Positions 47,035-59,085 of a stretch of 64,000 bases of DNA are shown here, one piece after another. Every line of letters begins with the position of its first letter. Position 1 is the first letter of the stretch. The notes beneath the pieces were generated by a model. That model searched no databases. It was not told the DNA's origin and worked only from the letters and a program-made list of their open reading frames with translations. Source of the DNA: Molanna angustata (taxonomy: Eukaryota > Arthropoda > Insecta > Trichoptera > Molannidae); contig OY754982.1 of the NCBI GenBank assembly GCA_963576475.1, positions 11,930,546 to 11,994,545 of the forward strand. Reading direction: 5' to 3'. Both the position numbers and the translations under genes were made by a program.

Positions 47035-48611
47035 TAAGTGATATTGTTTCTACCTCATTTCTCCTACATGTGTATATCCTCTACCACAGCCAAGTTTAAA
47101 TCGCATTTATAAGTGTTGGAGCTATTTACGAGTAGTTGCTAACTATAGGTTCCAAACACACATACAGCACATAAGTTTGAAAATCTCAAATAAAATTTTA
47201 TCTCCGATGATTTTATCGGAAGAAAATGAAATGTTGAATCAATAATTCTGAAATAATTATATGTATTGGGATCTCGCTTCGCATCCATATGGATATATAA
47301 GATTTGCCATATATTCGACATCAGCAAAATTGATGGAATCTAATTCAAATTTATGGTACTGTTATCCTTTCCCTCAACCCTCAATTTATTGTAAATAGAT
47401 CCATAACCATCTTTTACTGCAATCGATCTGTTAATAAAATTTAGTTACCTACTTTTATATAAGATGTATTTCGAGTACCAATCGCACAAAATTCTGCATG
47501 GTTATATTTTTTGGTATAATAAGTTAACTATATATTTTTTCATCGGTATTTTTAGTTACATTTACCGAAACAGTAACATTGATTTGTTGTCAGTACAGTA
47601 TATATGTATTATGAAAGTTCTTTTCCTGCAATTGCGGTTAGATTTTTCTAAAATAGTAACATGAATTACCTATATTAGTTTTTCTGTTTTTTTGGTATAA
47701 TTAGGTACTAGTATATTATTACCTAGGTATATAAGTTTTTTATCCTTATTTTTTGGTCACAATTAAGAAATATTTAAATTGTATTAGTACCTAGGTATAT
47801 AAGATTTTATCAGACTTTTTGGTTACATTAATTAACTACTAGTACGTTGTTCCTTCTACTTTCTCATGAAATCTGGAAAATTAATAAAACTTTTTTTTAT
47901 TAAACTTTTCAAACTTTTTATTTTCGAAATCATACATATATCCAACAATGTGAGGTTACTAAAGACGTGTGTGTGTGGATTACATTATAAAAAGAATCAC
48001 AACTTGTGCGTTTATTTCCAAAAACTAGCCTCGTCACACCTACAAAGGTAACTTTTAGAATCGGTTGTAGAGTTTTTCCTCATTTTTGAATATGTGAGAT
48101 GTTATTTTGCAATTAAAAATACAATAGGCAAAAAAAAAACACTTTTCGTGTCCAAATATACGACACGTTGATCCAATATTCGCACTTCCTGTCTGTTTAT
48201 ACCAGGTCTAGTTCAATCAAAAATACCTTTGTTTAAAAAAAAATTATTTGATGTTGGTAAAACGTTTTTTTGTTGGAAAAATAAATAAAAACAAAGCACT
48301 GGCTCTTTCTCTCAAAACTTGCTAACGGTTTTCTCTCAGGAAGGAATCCTTTCAACTTTAACGGAAATCAATTGAATATATTTTTCCTGATCATACACAT
48401 CAGCGATTTCTTATAAAGTAAATATTTTATTGGCTTTCTTGAAATCTTACGAAATAGGTATCACGGTAATATCAGATAGAAAAATATATACGAGTTTTGT
48501 TCCATATAATTTGATATCATATTGGTAAATAAAATCATATGAAATATAAATTTGCAGATCGCCACGGCAAAGTGGTTGAGTATACAGACATCGCCACACG
48601 GTGTCGACTCT
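47035..48611. other. Non-coding, nothing recognised
   Basis: AT-rich. Repeated ACCTAGGTATATAAG words occur at about 47,720-47,800. No exon is supported. Confidence 0.4.
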
Positions 48612-49177
48612 GGGCTACGATCATAATGAACGCCGAGTACTCTTAGTGACGCTCTATGCCGTTCATATTGACCGGAAACAGACGCTAGAAAGACAGACAC
48701 TCTGTGGCGTTCAGATTGAACGTCGAGTGTACGCACCAAACGCTCGGTAAAAATGTCTGGTGAAAAACGCTCTGACAGCTATAGTATCTTGTTGACTTCT
48801 ATTTTATCTGTGGAATGATGACTTATATTTGTTTCTGTGGTATCCATTATGTCAGGTGACATTATTTATGATGACAATATGCATTCACGAAGAGGTTAAT
48901 TTATAAAAATAGGTATCATTCAAAAATTTCCAATAAAAGGTCAGAAGAGATCATTATTTAATCAATTGCCCAATTGTTGTCTTTCGATGAAAATATAACA
49001 TAAAAAGAGACATGTATGATAAATGACATTTGACATTTAAAACGCCCGATGCTGAGTTCAGATTGAAACGTCGCGTCGCTCGAAAGCGTTCAGTGACATT
49101 GGTGTGAAAAATGTCACAATCTGCAACTTCAAGTACATTCGACGCCCGACGTCGAGCGTTATATCTGAACGCAGCCC
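48612..49177. mobile_element. Non-autonomous TIR element (MITE), 566 bp
   Basis: The left end GGGCTACGATCATAATGAAC and the reversed right end GGGCTGCGTTCAGATATAAC are imperfect inverted repeats. Several GTTCAGATTGAACGTCG-like words repeat inside both halves. GC- and CpG-richer than the flanks. No transposase. Confidence 0.75.
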
Positions 49178-51264
49178 TTGAAATGGAAATATCAGTAACT
49201 TATTTGATTTTTCTCACAGTTTTATTTCTGAATTTACCTCTAAATGCATTGTTTCATTAACTAACGATTTTAGCATAATTTATTTTGCAATGTATACTAT
49301 CTACCAAAATTTATATTACAGAGTTTACTATCTACCATAATTTATTCTAAGCTTGGCATTTGGTAACAAACTTTACTAGCGTCCGATTGTAAAGAGGCAG
49401 TTTCATTCGTGCAATTATTGTTATCAGAGATTATATCGACTTATTTTCTATTTTACACCGTACGTTGAAAGTTAGCGCGTTACCTTTGCAAACATTTCGA
49501 ATCTGGGACAATATGGAAATGTACCGACAAATATTCGAGTATATTGCTTCGAGTCACGCGATACCTACTCGATGGCACATGAGAATCGATTTTCTTACAT
49601 TCTTCACTGTGAATTAAAAAATAATATCGTCAAACCGTTTCCTTATTTGGATTAGGCAGGAACAACCGAGTCACAGAATATCTTTTTTTTACTATTGAAA
49701 TTCAAAATACATAATCACAATATAAATACAATTAAAAATATTTTATATATTTTTTTTTGTATAAATCATCTCACAAAGTTGAGCCTGTCCCGAGGAGGTT
49801 AAAAATTACTTGCCTTATATATCACAGAAAAAACATTTTGAAGTTGTTTAATTTCTTTTCTCAAATATTAAAGGTAGGTACCTATTTTTAAATTAAAATT
49901 TAAGCTGTTGTTATTTGATCATGTTTTCGCAGTATATTATACCCTTTTTTTTAATCCATATTTGTATTGTTTTCTTAAGTTTCAAATGTTTCAGCAACTA
50001 TACGCGTTTGTCTTTGGATTCATGAAAAGATGCAGCTGTGTGTTGTTTCGTTATTGTGTTGCGGTGTAAAATGATTAATTTATCTTCATGAAAATGCATA
50101 GGAATAGTTTTTAAATATAATTGAACTGACGGATATGTGAATGTATTTTTGATCTCCACACTATGGAATGGTGGAGAGTCATAATTTCACAATTTTTAAG
50201 CGTATTTTTAACAACAATTTCTCAACGAGTATTATGTAGAGAGTGCACACTATGAGTTTTTTCGTGATGTGTTTGTATGTATGGCGAACACCGAATTTTT
50301 CAATCTTGACACATATACATCGCCTCATCAACAATGATATACTGTCTCATATATGCTAAACTTGCTAGTAATGCAATTTTTTTACATAAATTTCTCAACA
50401 GGTATCATGTAAAAAGTGCATACTATGAGTTTCGTGACAATGTTTTTGTGTGTATGGTGTATTGTGAAAACTGTTGTCTTCTGGGAATCTTATATTTGCT
50501 TAAGAATCTAATAGAAACATACTTCCTAAAATGCATTTAGAGATTGTCAAGCATTCGAGAAGAAAAAAATACACTTACGATGCTATGTAGTGGAGAGTTT
50601 ACTGTTGGTTACAACCCCCTCGTTTTATTATGACCATAATTAAAGTTTTGTGCCTTAATGGGAAAAACCATATTAATTTTAGCATATTAATTAACATACG
50701 ATTCTCTCTTTTATAAACGTCCATGCAGGAGTTCCTTGATACATTGGTCACTGTTGCCGAACCCAAAAGAAGTCGATGGTCGATAACGATTAAATCTTCA
50801 ATTTGCAATCGTTAGTTGTTTTTGTTTTTGCACCATTGAACCCGGATTGCATTCCATAAGCTACTCTTTAAGCTATGCGTGTCTTTGCTGTTCATTCTAG
50901 TGTTCTGCGGAAGGACTGACTGCAATCCCCTTATCCATATACGAAGTGGGTAGAATAGTATCATTTTTTTTTTCACCTTTTTTTATTATTCTGAATTGTA
51001 TTATTCGTATCCTTCAAGATCCTATTTAGATGATGGACGAACCATGTTATTTTGCCAACCATATTGTATAGGTACGACAACCATCACTTAATGTCGTTGC
51101 ATACGTAACATGTTTTAACCCGCATGGAACGAGACGAAATTTTTTGGAAACAATAAATGTATAGGAAAGAGCATACGTCACAGGTGAACGGACGGGACGG
51201 CGACGTGGCACCCAAGGAATTTTCTATGAGACGATATCGCCTGTTCTGTTCCGTCCAGTTTAAG
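49178..51264. other. Non-coding with scattered repeat relics
   Basis: Relics include a LINE tail at about 49,630-49,672 (GTTTCCTTATTTGGATTAGG), a dispersed repeat at 50,165-50,260 with a second piece at 50,385-50,440, and a LINE-tail-like piece at 50,270-50,330. No exon is supported. Confidence 0.45.
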
Positions 51265-51725
51265 AGGACATATAACGCTAAACCTAGTGACTGAAAACAT
51301 GATATTTTAAAACAGCCTAATGCATTGTGAAGTTAAGTGTTAGTAAAAGTAAATATCGCGTGCGTTAAAAATGGTTTGTATGTGATTCAAAATATCGGAA
51401 CCCCAAATTTATTGATTTTTTGAACTATAAAATCAAACCAGAATTGAAATGAAAAAAAAACTCGGTCATTTACTTCGAGTTAAAATATTAATTTATCTGC
51501 AACACATTGTTATGGAGTAATTTAAATAAAATGTTGCAAAAAAGGATTATTTCAATAATTATTTTAGAGAATTTATGCTGAATTTTTAAATTGTGTGACA
51601 AACATTTACTATAGAAATGTTGAAAATACATAGGTAGGTACTTGTGGTATTTATTTTAGAAACACGCTTACTATTACACACATTTGAGAAATTTTATTTA
51701 AAATTGGAGTATTTAGGTTAAAAAT
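51265..51725 (+). repeat. Old duplicated segment, related to 62,270-62,900
   Basis: ACTGAAAACATGATATTTTA..GCCTAATGCA at about 51,290-51,330 matches about 62,300-62,335. GTGTGACAAACATTTACTA and GAGAAATTTTATTTAAAATT (51,590-51,720) match 62,795-62,890. In the 62-kb copy the middle is replaced by an R1 repeat. Confidence 0.7.
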
Positions 51726-52489
51726 GTTTCGTACCTACACCTTTTTATCCAAATTAATATAAATCAAACCTAGGACGCTGGTACAGAAGTCAAATGAAAT
51801 ACTATAATGGCTCGGTGGTCTAAATAATTATCATTACCTTTAATACACACATCAGATATATAACACTTTTCTGAAATCTTTTTGGAAACTTTTCCACGAA
51901 GAAGACTGTGGCCAATACTGTACCTACTCTTCCATTCTCACTTAAATTTAAGGGATTATTATTCCCAAAATATTGAATATTAAAAATATTTGTAGTGGTG
52001 TGACGTTCAGAGGATTTTCATGACCATCTGTAGTAAATAATTTCCAATGACAACAGCTGTCAGAACAACGTAGAAATAAATACACAATGTATTTTTTAAT
52101 AAATATCATACACGATTGAGTTTTGACATAGTGAATTTTACAAAATCTGTAAATTAATAATGCCGTGTTTGCAGAAGAATCTGATCAAATGAATGAATAA
52201 AATGATCTTTACGTTTGTGAGGATCTGCTAATAAAAAAAAACGAAGTTAACGATATTCCACAAGCGAATATAGAAGGTTCCCTCATTTTTTGCACCACGG
52301 TGTCACAATTGCTATTTTATGAGGCTCCATTAGCTAGGATCGAATACTGTCCTTATATGCGTAGAATATGGTCTTTGCAAATGTAGAATTTATCATAAAA
52401 TCGATACCTTCGAAGAAGGCATAAGAGAGACTGTGGTGTTCCATGCAATTTCTGCCAAGTTCCATAGAATTTACAAGAAACGTGAATTC
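51726..52489. other. Non-coding, nothing recognised
   Basis: AT-rich with no supported exon. Confidence 0.4.
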
Positions 52490-52626
52490 GAACATTCTCG
52501 AACTATCGATAAGTACCTATATAAGCTCGTTTTTTCATTCGGCCGCCATTGTTCCCTTAGCTGTCAGTTCGTACGCGTCAGTCAATATTAATCAGCCGAT
52601 AATTTCAATTTATTAAGTTGTTATAA
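52490..52626 (+). promoter_or_regulatory. Candidate promoter with heat-shock-like element, or LTR remnant
   Basis: GAACATTCTCGAAC at 52,490-52,503 fits three alternating nGAAn modules of a heat-shock element. TATATAAG follows at 52,518-52,525, then initiator-like TCATTC and TCAGTT words. A splice-donor-like AAGGTAAAG lies at about 52,626. The spacing from TATA to either initiator is not ideal, and LTR retrotransposons carry similar layouts, so the identity is open. No matching coding exon is seen downstream. Confidence 0.35.
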
Positions 52627-53436
52627 GGTAAAGTTGGTTTTGTGAATAAAAATTGTGAAGTTAAGTAAGTAATCTCTTTCATTCAGTTGACCTAAAACAT
52701 TTCTTTGCATTTGAGATGAATTAATATTTAGAGGAAGTTGGTTGTTAAGATTCATAAATCAATTATTTAACACGCCTAGTAAAACCTTCCAATAATCAAG
52801 TATCATTTCCATGGGCGCTTATGTTATGGTCTTGTGTTGCTCTAAGAAACCAAGCTGTTTTCAGTCCTATGGAGAATGAGACAGGCTTTCTTATACAGCA
52901 GTCAGTGAAACCCCATCTGGACGTTATCTGTCAGGAAGACAGACGAATGATGAAAGGACATTTGGACCTCGTCGTATCAAGAAGGTTTTGTGACACAGGA
53001 ATAAAGTCTTTCAAAAGATGTGGAAAAGATACATAACGAAAAACGTATTACAAACGTCGAATGAATAACTTAAATAATGGAATAAATAGATAATTAATCT
53101 TCTTGCGTGCCTCTACGTGTTCTTCCTTAAAGATAAGTCATTACAAGGTTATTCTATCAAAACTAAAATGCCAGTTGATTTGGTCTTTTGATTCAATGGG
53201 TTTCATCAGAAGCCAGAATATAGAACTTTTTAACATATTGATTTTTCACCCCAATGACCAATTGACCCAAATTTTCCGAATAACATTGTATCAAAACAGA
53301 GCCATGATGAAAGTGCCTTTTGTACATTCATACATATACATAAATAGGATATATATATTTATTGTATTTTTAGTCTCCATAGCTTTATTGAAGGTAGTAG
53401 AGATTAATGTTTTCATATTTTTTTTTAAAGAATGAT
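52627..53436. other. Non-coding, nothing recognised
   Basis: Two open frames (52,821-53,036 and 53,103-53,435) show no domain. The second is AT-rich and runs into the SINE. Confidence 0.4.
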
Positions 53437-54043
53437 CTGTGTTCTTGTAACAAGTACATATAAATCCTCGCACATTCCGTAAATGATTGTGCTATCAATC
53501 AATCAATCAATCAGTGGCACTACAACCCATAGTGGGTCCTGGCCTCGTCCAGAAGCTCCCTCCACCCCTCCCTGACCATCGCTTCCTGCCGCCAATTCAC
53601 AACGCCCATCGTCCGCAAGTCCCTCTCTGCTCCATCTAACCATCTCAGCTTTGGCCTACCGACGCGACGCTTCTTCTGCCCATTGATCTTGTAGCGAATA
53701 TCTTTTTAGTGGACAGGTTTCGTCCATTCTCGCTACGTGACCCAGCCAACAGAGCCGGCATATTTTGATGTACTGGACGACGTGTACATCTGAGTACAAC
53801 TGGTGCAGTTCGTGGTTGTACCTGATACGTTATAGGCTCCATTTTCGCATACGGAGCCATAAATGAGTCTCAATATTTTCCTTTCAAAGAGAACAAAAGT
53901 CCAACTGTACATACTGAAACATAGACCCTAACAAAGGCCGATGAAATGCTTGTGCTATAGGTGAACGAAATCGGTCGTGGCAGGATTCGAACTCGCGACA
54001 AATGAATTACAAACCCAGTGCGTTAACCGCTCTGCCACCACCC
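53437..54043 (-). mobile_element. tRNA-derived SINE family 1, interrupted by an RTE fragment
   Basis: The minus strand begins GGTGGCAGAGCGGTTAACGC, has the B box GAGTTCGAATCC and the family body CGTTCACCTATAGCACAAGC. After the insertion at 53,496-53,944 it resumes with the tail (TGTACTTGTTACAAG on -). Confidence 0.85.
53496..53944 (-). pseudogene. RTE-type LINE, 5'-truncated fragment inside a SINE
   Basis: The minus strand reads LCWLGHVARMDE, then RRPKLRWLDGAERDLRTMGV and NWRQEAMVREGWRELLDEAR, close to the C-terminus of the RTE at 42,031-44,223. The 3' end is a (TGAT)n run at 53,496-53,513. Flanks AATGATTGTGCTAT (53,482-53,495) and AATGCTTGTGCTAT (53,945-53,958) are a 14-bp target duplication with one mismatch. 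Upstream codons carry frameshifts. Confidence 0.85.
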
Positions 54044-54281
54044 ATCTAAACAATATGTTTTTTTTATATTTTTACTGTGCACTTATGTATATTATACATT
54101 TTTCATATAATGTTTGTTAATTATAAATGCGTTTAACCTTGTACCGTATTTAATGATAAACAATTTCAGTAATAAAGTAATATAAATTATGATGATCTTG
54201 AGGGAAGGTTTCGCGTAAACGGCGCAATGCAAATTTCACACGAAAACAACAATAATAATTTTATGTCAAATTTTTGACATC

Positions 54282-54682
54282 TCAATAGAGACGAAGTTGG
54301 AATATTAGAGGAGAACCAATAACTTAAGGCAACTACAGGGTTTACGACCTGTCATCGACTGGTTTACGTGATCACTTTATGTGCTTGCGCAACATTCACC
54401 AATTATGCCCTTATATTGAGTTCCCTTATCTATGCAATTTTGAAAAGTCTATATGTTTTAATAATAAGAAACTGATCGTTTGAAAATAAGTTGTTTTTAC
54501 CATCGCCATCTATGAAAGAACGAAGAAACCTTTTTGTAACGCCGCGTTTTTTTAAACAATGAAAGCAGCAGTCCAATGAAAGCACATGAGGTGACAGTGT
54601 TCTCACACATATGTCACCCCTGAACTGCGCCAGAAATATTATTTCATTTTCTTGCTTGTTTACCTACTTGTACTAATGTGTA
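54282..54682 (+). repeat. R1 repeat copy R1-e, diverged
   Basis: Contains ATAGAGACGAAGTTGGAATA, GGTTTACGTGATCACTTTAT and the distal GTCACCCCTGAACTGCGCCA block ending in TTTACCTACTTGTACTAATG. More diverged than R1-c and R1-d. Confidence 0.8.
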
Positions 54683-54689
54683 TGTATGT

Positions 54690-54962
54690 CTTCTTTCCCC
54701 TTAGCGCTTTTGTCCCGTTTCTATCGGAGTACGCTTTTGACCATGATCCTGGAATTGGCGAGTCTGGTTATTACATTGAAGCGACTGCCATCTGACCTTC
54801 GTAACCCTTAGAAAGGGGAACCAGACAAATTGGATCATGACTACACATAGCTAGTGATATAAATTCGCAAATAGATTTTTAAAAATCCAGAGGTGCGTAC
54901 CCCGCCCGGAATCGAACCGTCGACCTCAAGCAACGACATTACCGCTGGGCTATCACCGCTAT
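54690..54962 (-). mobile_element. tRNA-derived SINE family 2, full-length copy
   Basis: On the minus strand: AGCGGTGATAGCCCAGCGGT (D arm and A box), then a B box GACGGTTCGATTCC at about 54,910, then the body ATGATCCAATTTGTCTGGTT through CAGATGGCAGTCGCTTCAAT to an AAGGGGAAAGAAG end. It defines the complete family and shows that the copies at 7,808 and 16,007 lack the head. Confidence 0.88.
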
Positions 54963-55655
54963 GTACTAATGTGTATGTAAATAATTTATTTTTTAATATT
55001 ACCATTTTTTAATATATATTTTTTAATATAATGAATGTTTCGAATCTACATTTCTGAGACGAAGCTACTGTGGAAACCATTCCTTCAAACATTTTCATGT
55101 CATCACGTTTTTCCGAAAAGCTAAAAAACGAACATAATAAACCTATATAAAGCCTCAAATTCCTTTTGTGATGTTAAACTCGATATGTAAAATATCTTAT
55201 AGGGCTTGTGAGTTGTTACACGAATTGGATATATATTATGTAGGTATAAGTATTCCAAAAAACTTCGTTTGATATCTCATGATTCCTAACATTGATGTTA
55301 AGAGTGTGTTTTTATAAAGATTTTAACTTCCCACGTATCCCATATATTATATTTATTAAAAAAACCACAGAAAAAATATTATTAAACATTTTTCTACCTA
55401 TGTTAATAGGCATAAAGTTGTCTCAAGGTGACAATCTAAAAAACAAAAGATTGAACAACAAAAAATTTAAGAAATTTGAAATTCTTCAGATTATGAATTG
55501 CGTAAATTTTTTTGTAGAAGTTCATTTTTAAAAATAGTATAAATAAATGCAAATCAAAAACTTCGTTTTACTTTATTTGAACTTTGTTTTACTTTATTTT
55601 AACTTCGTTTTACTTTATTTGCTTCCCTTTTTCATTAGTAAATAAATATTACTTT
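54963..55655. other. Non-coding, nothing recognised
   Basis: AT-rich. Short repeats of AACTTCGTTTTACTTTATTT occur at 55,560-55,620. The 79-codon frame at 55,292-55,531 has no domain. Confidence 0.4.
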
Positions 55656-55849
55656 GGCTGGATTGTTTCAAATAAAATATCAGTAATAGTATAGTTAAAA
55701 TACTTGAATTTCGTAAAATTGTTCAAAATTGAGTCATCTGACGGCATTAGATTTCAATGAAACTACCAAAAGTATTGAACAATTTTATGAAATCAAAGTA
55801 TTATACTTTACTATACTTTTACTTTAATCTTTGTTCAAGAAACACAGCC
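55656..55849. mobile_element. Palindromic MITE, 194 bp
   Basis: Ends GGCTGGATTGTTTCAAA and, reversed, GGCTGTGTTTCTTGAAC. Internal inverted words (AAAATTGTTCAA / TTGAACAATTTT) let nearly the whole element fold. It is the long form of the 81-bp element at 46,954. Confidence 0.8.
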
Positions 55850-58261
55850 TAAGTTAGTAATAAGTTGTTACACAAAATGAGTAGCGTAACATTTTTAATG
55901 TTGTATTTCTTATTATAAATTTCAGATCTTAAAATAGTTCTGTGGTAAAAAAATCAACTGATTATTATGATTGTGAATTTCAAGTTATTGAAAATGGTTA
56001 GTATCGTCTAAAATGGTTAGTTTTTATATGTTCCACCATGATATATAATAATTCCATATATTTCGTAAATCTATGAATGTATAAATTTGTTTAGATATTG
56101 GGTTTTTTCTGTAAAATATTTTATCATGTAAAATGTAATTGAATTTTCATTACAAGAGAATAAAAAAAAGTATTTTCTCTATTATTTTTCGTGTCTGGTA
56201 ATAATGAAATATGCTAAAACATCTCCTCATATACATAAGTGGGTAGATGTAACATTTCCATATCTCGGGTAGATTGAGTTCTGTACTATGAGATTTGTAA
56301 TATAATAAGGGTAACGCCAGGTACATACATACAATATACATACATAGATATCACCTTGATGGTAATCCTTAGGGTGAAACACTCCCAAGAAATTACTTTC
56401 AATGGTCATGCATGAGCTCCGTCGATGGTGAGCGTAGAAAATATAGAAGTCTGAAAGAGCCATAATCGAGTTTTATAGCGCCACAAGTGCAACTGAAGGG
56501 TTTTATAATTAACAATCTTAAAGTGTGAAAGACACAAAAGTGAAAATATAGTAATTTAGTTGATAAATTAATATCCTTCAGTCTATCGCGTATTTCAAAA
56601 ATATCGTTAAAAATACAACTCCTTTTTGATGTATGAGGTCGTAAGATGTATGCAGCATCGAATTAATTTTTAAGTGCAGATTATACCTCAGTAGAGACGA
56701 AGTTGGAATAATATATTTGTAGGAGAACCCAATAATCAGGTCTGTCATCATAATAAGCGATTGCGCAACGTTCACCAATTATAAGCAGCCTAAACGGTCG
56801 TCATATTATAAGGAAAATATACATGTTGAACCATAATCATTGTTAGACATTTTTCGGCGCGCACGATTTTACGTATTCGGAAACGGTGTCTACTAAGTAT
56901 TAGGTGATTTTGGAATTTACCGATAATACAAGGTTCGGAGACAATATGTATATGTAAAATCTGTATACATTGTGTCGTGAACGTGAAGCATTGTACTGCA
57001 ATCAAGATATTGTGACAGAAAGAAATACAGGACTTGGTGAGTCATCCCTTCATACAGTCCACTAAAAACTCCTTCCTGTATGAAACATATCGCACAATCA
57101 TTTTTGTTTGATTAGAGAATACCTGGTATAATGGAGTTCTACACCTTAAACACCGTCAGTATTGACAATTTAAAAAATATATCGTTTTATTGAAATCCAT
57201 TTGTAATGAATAAAGAATCATCGAATTCGGACAACGTGGCAAAGAAATATCACTGATTTTGCAGTTTTTTTTTAGTTTTATATGATTTTTTCGTGGATCT
57301 CATCATCAGATCTTGACCAAATTGAAATGGGACCAATCGGAAGATCTTTTTAGTGAAAAATATTCAACAAAATAGGACAACGTAAATAGGTAGCTTCAGT
57401 TTAAAGAGTTTTTCCTTTAATGGCTGGCTTTAATTTTATGGTGATGAGTGATGATGATAATTTACTTGAATGTTTGTTTGCTGGTTTGATATTTCACTTG
57501 TTCACTGTTCACTTTATATATATACCTACTGATTTTATTGGTTTTTGATTATGTCGATCGACAGATGATATGTACTGACCGGATGATGATGCGAAAGATG
57601 GAGGATAATGAGAAGTATTGGAGTATATGGGAAAAAATGGAACAGGTATATAGGTTGGATCAGTCTTACATGCAACACATTTAAATTTTGAAAATAAGTG
57701 TATAGATTGATTGAATTGTACGTAAAAGTGATAAAAAGTTATATATGACCACACATAACCTCTTCGTTTTTGGAAGTCGGTTAAAAACCTTTCCCTGTAC
57801 GTTCTTGTATGTAACGAATTATTTGAAAACCAATTTAAACTGCTCTGTTTCCGACAGATAAACTATATTATTTCAATTTGAAATTCTCGAAAGCTTTTGT
57901 TTCTTCTGTTGAAAAGTACAAAACAAAACACGTCATTCAATGTAAATCCATTTGATGGCGGGAAACAATCAAGTGGAACAAATGAAAGCGTATTAGAAGC
58001 TGTTTTCCATGAGGAAATTAAAAACTGGATGAACGAAGCTCAACATGTAAGCTTTTAAAAAGGATTCGAACGAAAGATTATTATTCTTTTTTTAACGGAA
58101 CCATTTAAAATTTAAATTAAAAATTGTAGGTATGGCCACAAGCCCTTCGAAAGAAATTCCTCAGATATCCGAAATGGATATTATAGCATTAAAAATATGA
58201 AACATATCAATGTACGATAGAATAAAAAATATGAACAGAAGATAAGAATCCAAGATATTGT
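55850..58261. other. Non-coding with one R1 fragment
   Basis: A short R1 fragment (R1-f) with AGTAGAGACGAAGTTGGAAT and GCGCAACGTTCACCAATTAT lies at about 56,690-56,785. Frames such as 57,509-57,754 (-) have no recognisable domain. Confidence 0.45.
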
Positions 58262-58434
58262 TTAGGTTCTGCACCTCTAGACAACGTGTCATTTAGCTCA
58301 AGATAAGAAACAAGAAAAGATAACTCAATGTATGGAAGTGACAGTTGCCAGTCACGTGACAACTGTCACTTACATACACTGGGTTTTCTTTTCTTGAGCC
58401 AAATGACACGTAGTCTAGGGGAGCTGGTTCCTAA
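58262..58434. mobile_element. Palindromic MITE, about 173 bp
   Basis: CTCTAGACAACGTGTCATTT pairs with CCCTAGACTACGTGTCATTT read from the right end. GTGACAGTTG and CAACTGTCAC form the centre around CAGTCACGTGA. Nearly the whole unit folds into one hairpin. Confidence 0.82.
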
Positions 58435-58950
58435 CCTAGTGAAGTAGCTTATGTTTGCATCTAGATTTAAGAAAATTTTCTGTATTATGTTGTATCTGGA
58501 CGTATAAAAGCTATTATTAATAAATTGTATTTTACAATTATAAAAAATGTTATTAGAAAAATAATGATTTGAGATGGTTTGCCGACATTGAAAAAATTTA
58601 ATATTAATGACTGAATATGAAGATACGAAAAGTATGAAATGAGGGCAGGGATTGCCTAAAGAAAGCCTGCCATGACTATGTCATTGTTTTTATGAAATAA
58701 CGAATTTTTATAATTATTGGTACATGAGTGAGAGATGAAGATTACGTATTTCCAAAGATAGCTTAGAATGATTTGTTCTCTCTTCTTGCCCCTTAAAAAA
58801 TATGGCGAGAAGGTGATAGGAGATGAGTATATGAGAGTAAAATAAAATTGTAATAATTCATAAATATTTATAAATTCGTAGATTAGCTTGTAGTTGACAG
58901 ATAGAGTTTGCCTATAGGTGTAGTCCATGGACTAAAAAAAAACTAGAATG
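58435..58950. other. Non-coding, nothing recognised
   Basis: AT-rich spacer. Confidence 0.4.
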
Positions 58951-59085
58951 GCGAACTAGAACGGACAGAAGAAGTATTGCAGGACCTTAACTAAAGTGGA
59001 CTGATGATCTTAGCAAAGTGGATGGAAGCGGTTGGATGCGGCCTGTCTAGGATAGAGAGCTGTAGAAGTCTCATGGGGAGGTTAT
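58951..59085 (+). pseudogene. RTE-type LINE C-terminal relic
   Basis: The + strand reads RTRTDRRSIAGP, stop, LKWTDDLSKVDGSGWMRPV, stop, DREL, stop, KSHGEV. This is a degraded form of the R..GRP..RW.DDL..V.G..WM+.AQDR..W+.LGEA ending of lepidopteran RTE ORFs. Three stops show it is dead. Confidence 0.7.

Noticed and set aside
52821..53036. Coding exon downstream of the candidate promoter
   Set aside because: The 71 residues match no family I know and no splice acceptor in frame is convincing.
57509..57754. 81-codon minus-strand frame
   Set aside because: No domain or conserved pattern; surrounding DNA is AT-rich non-coding.
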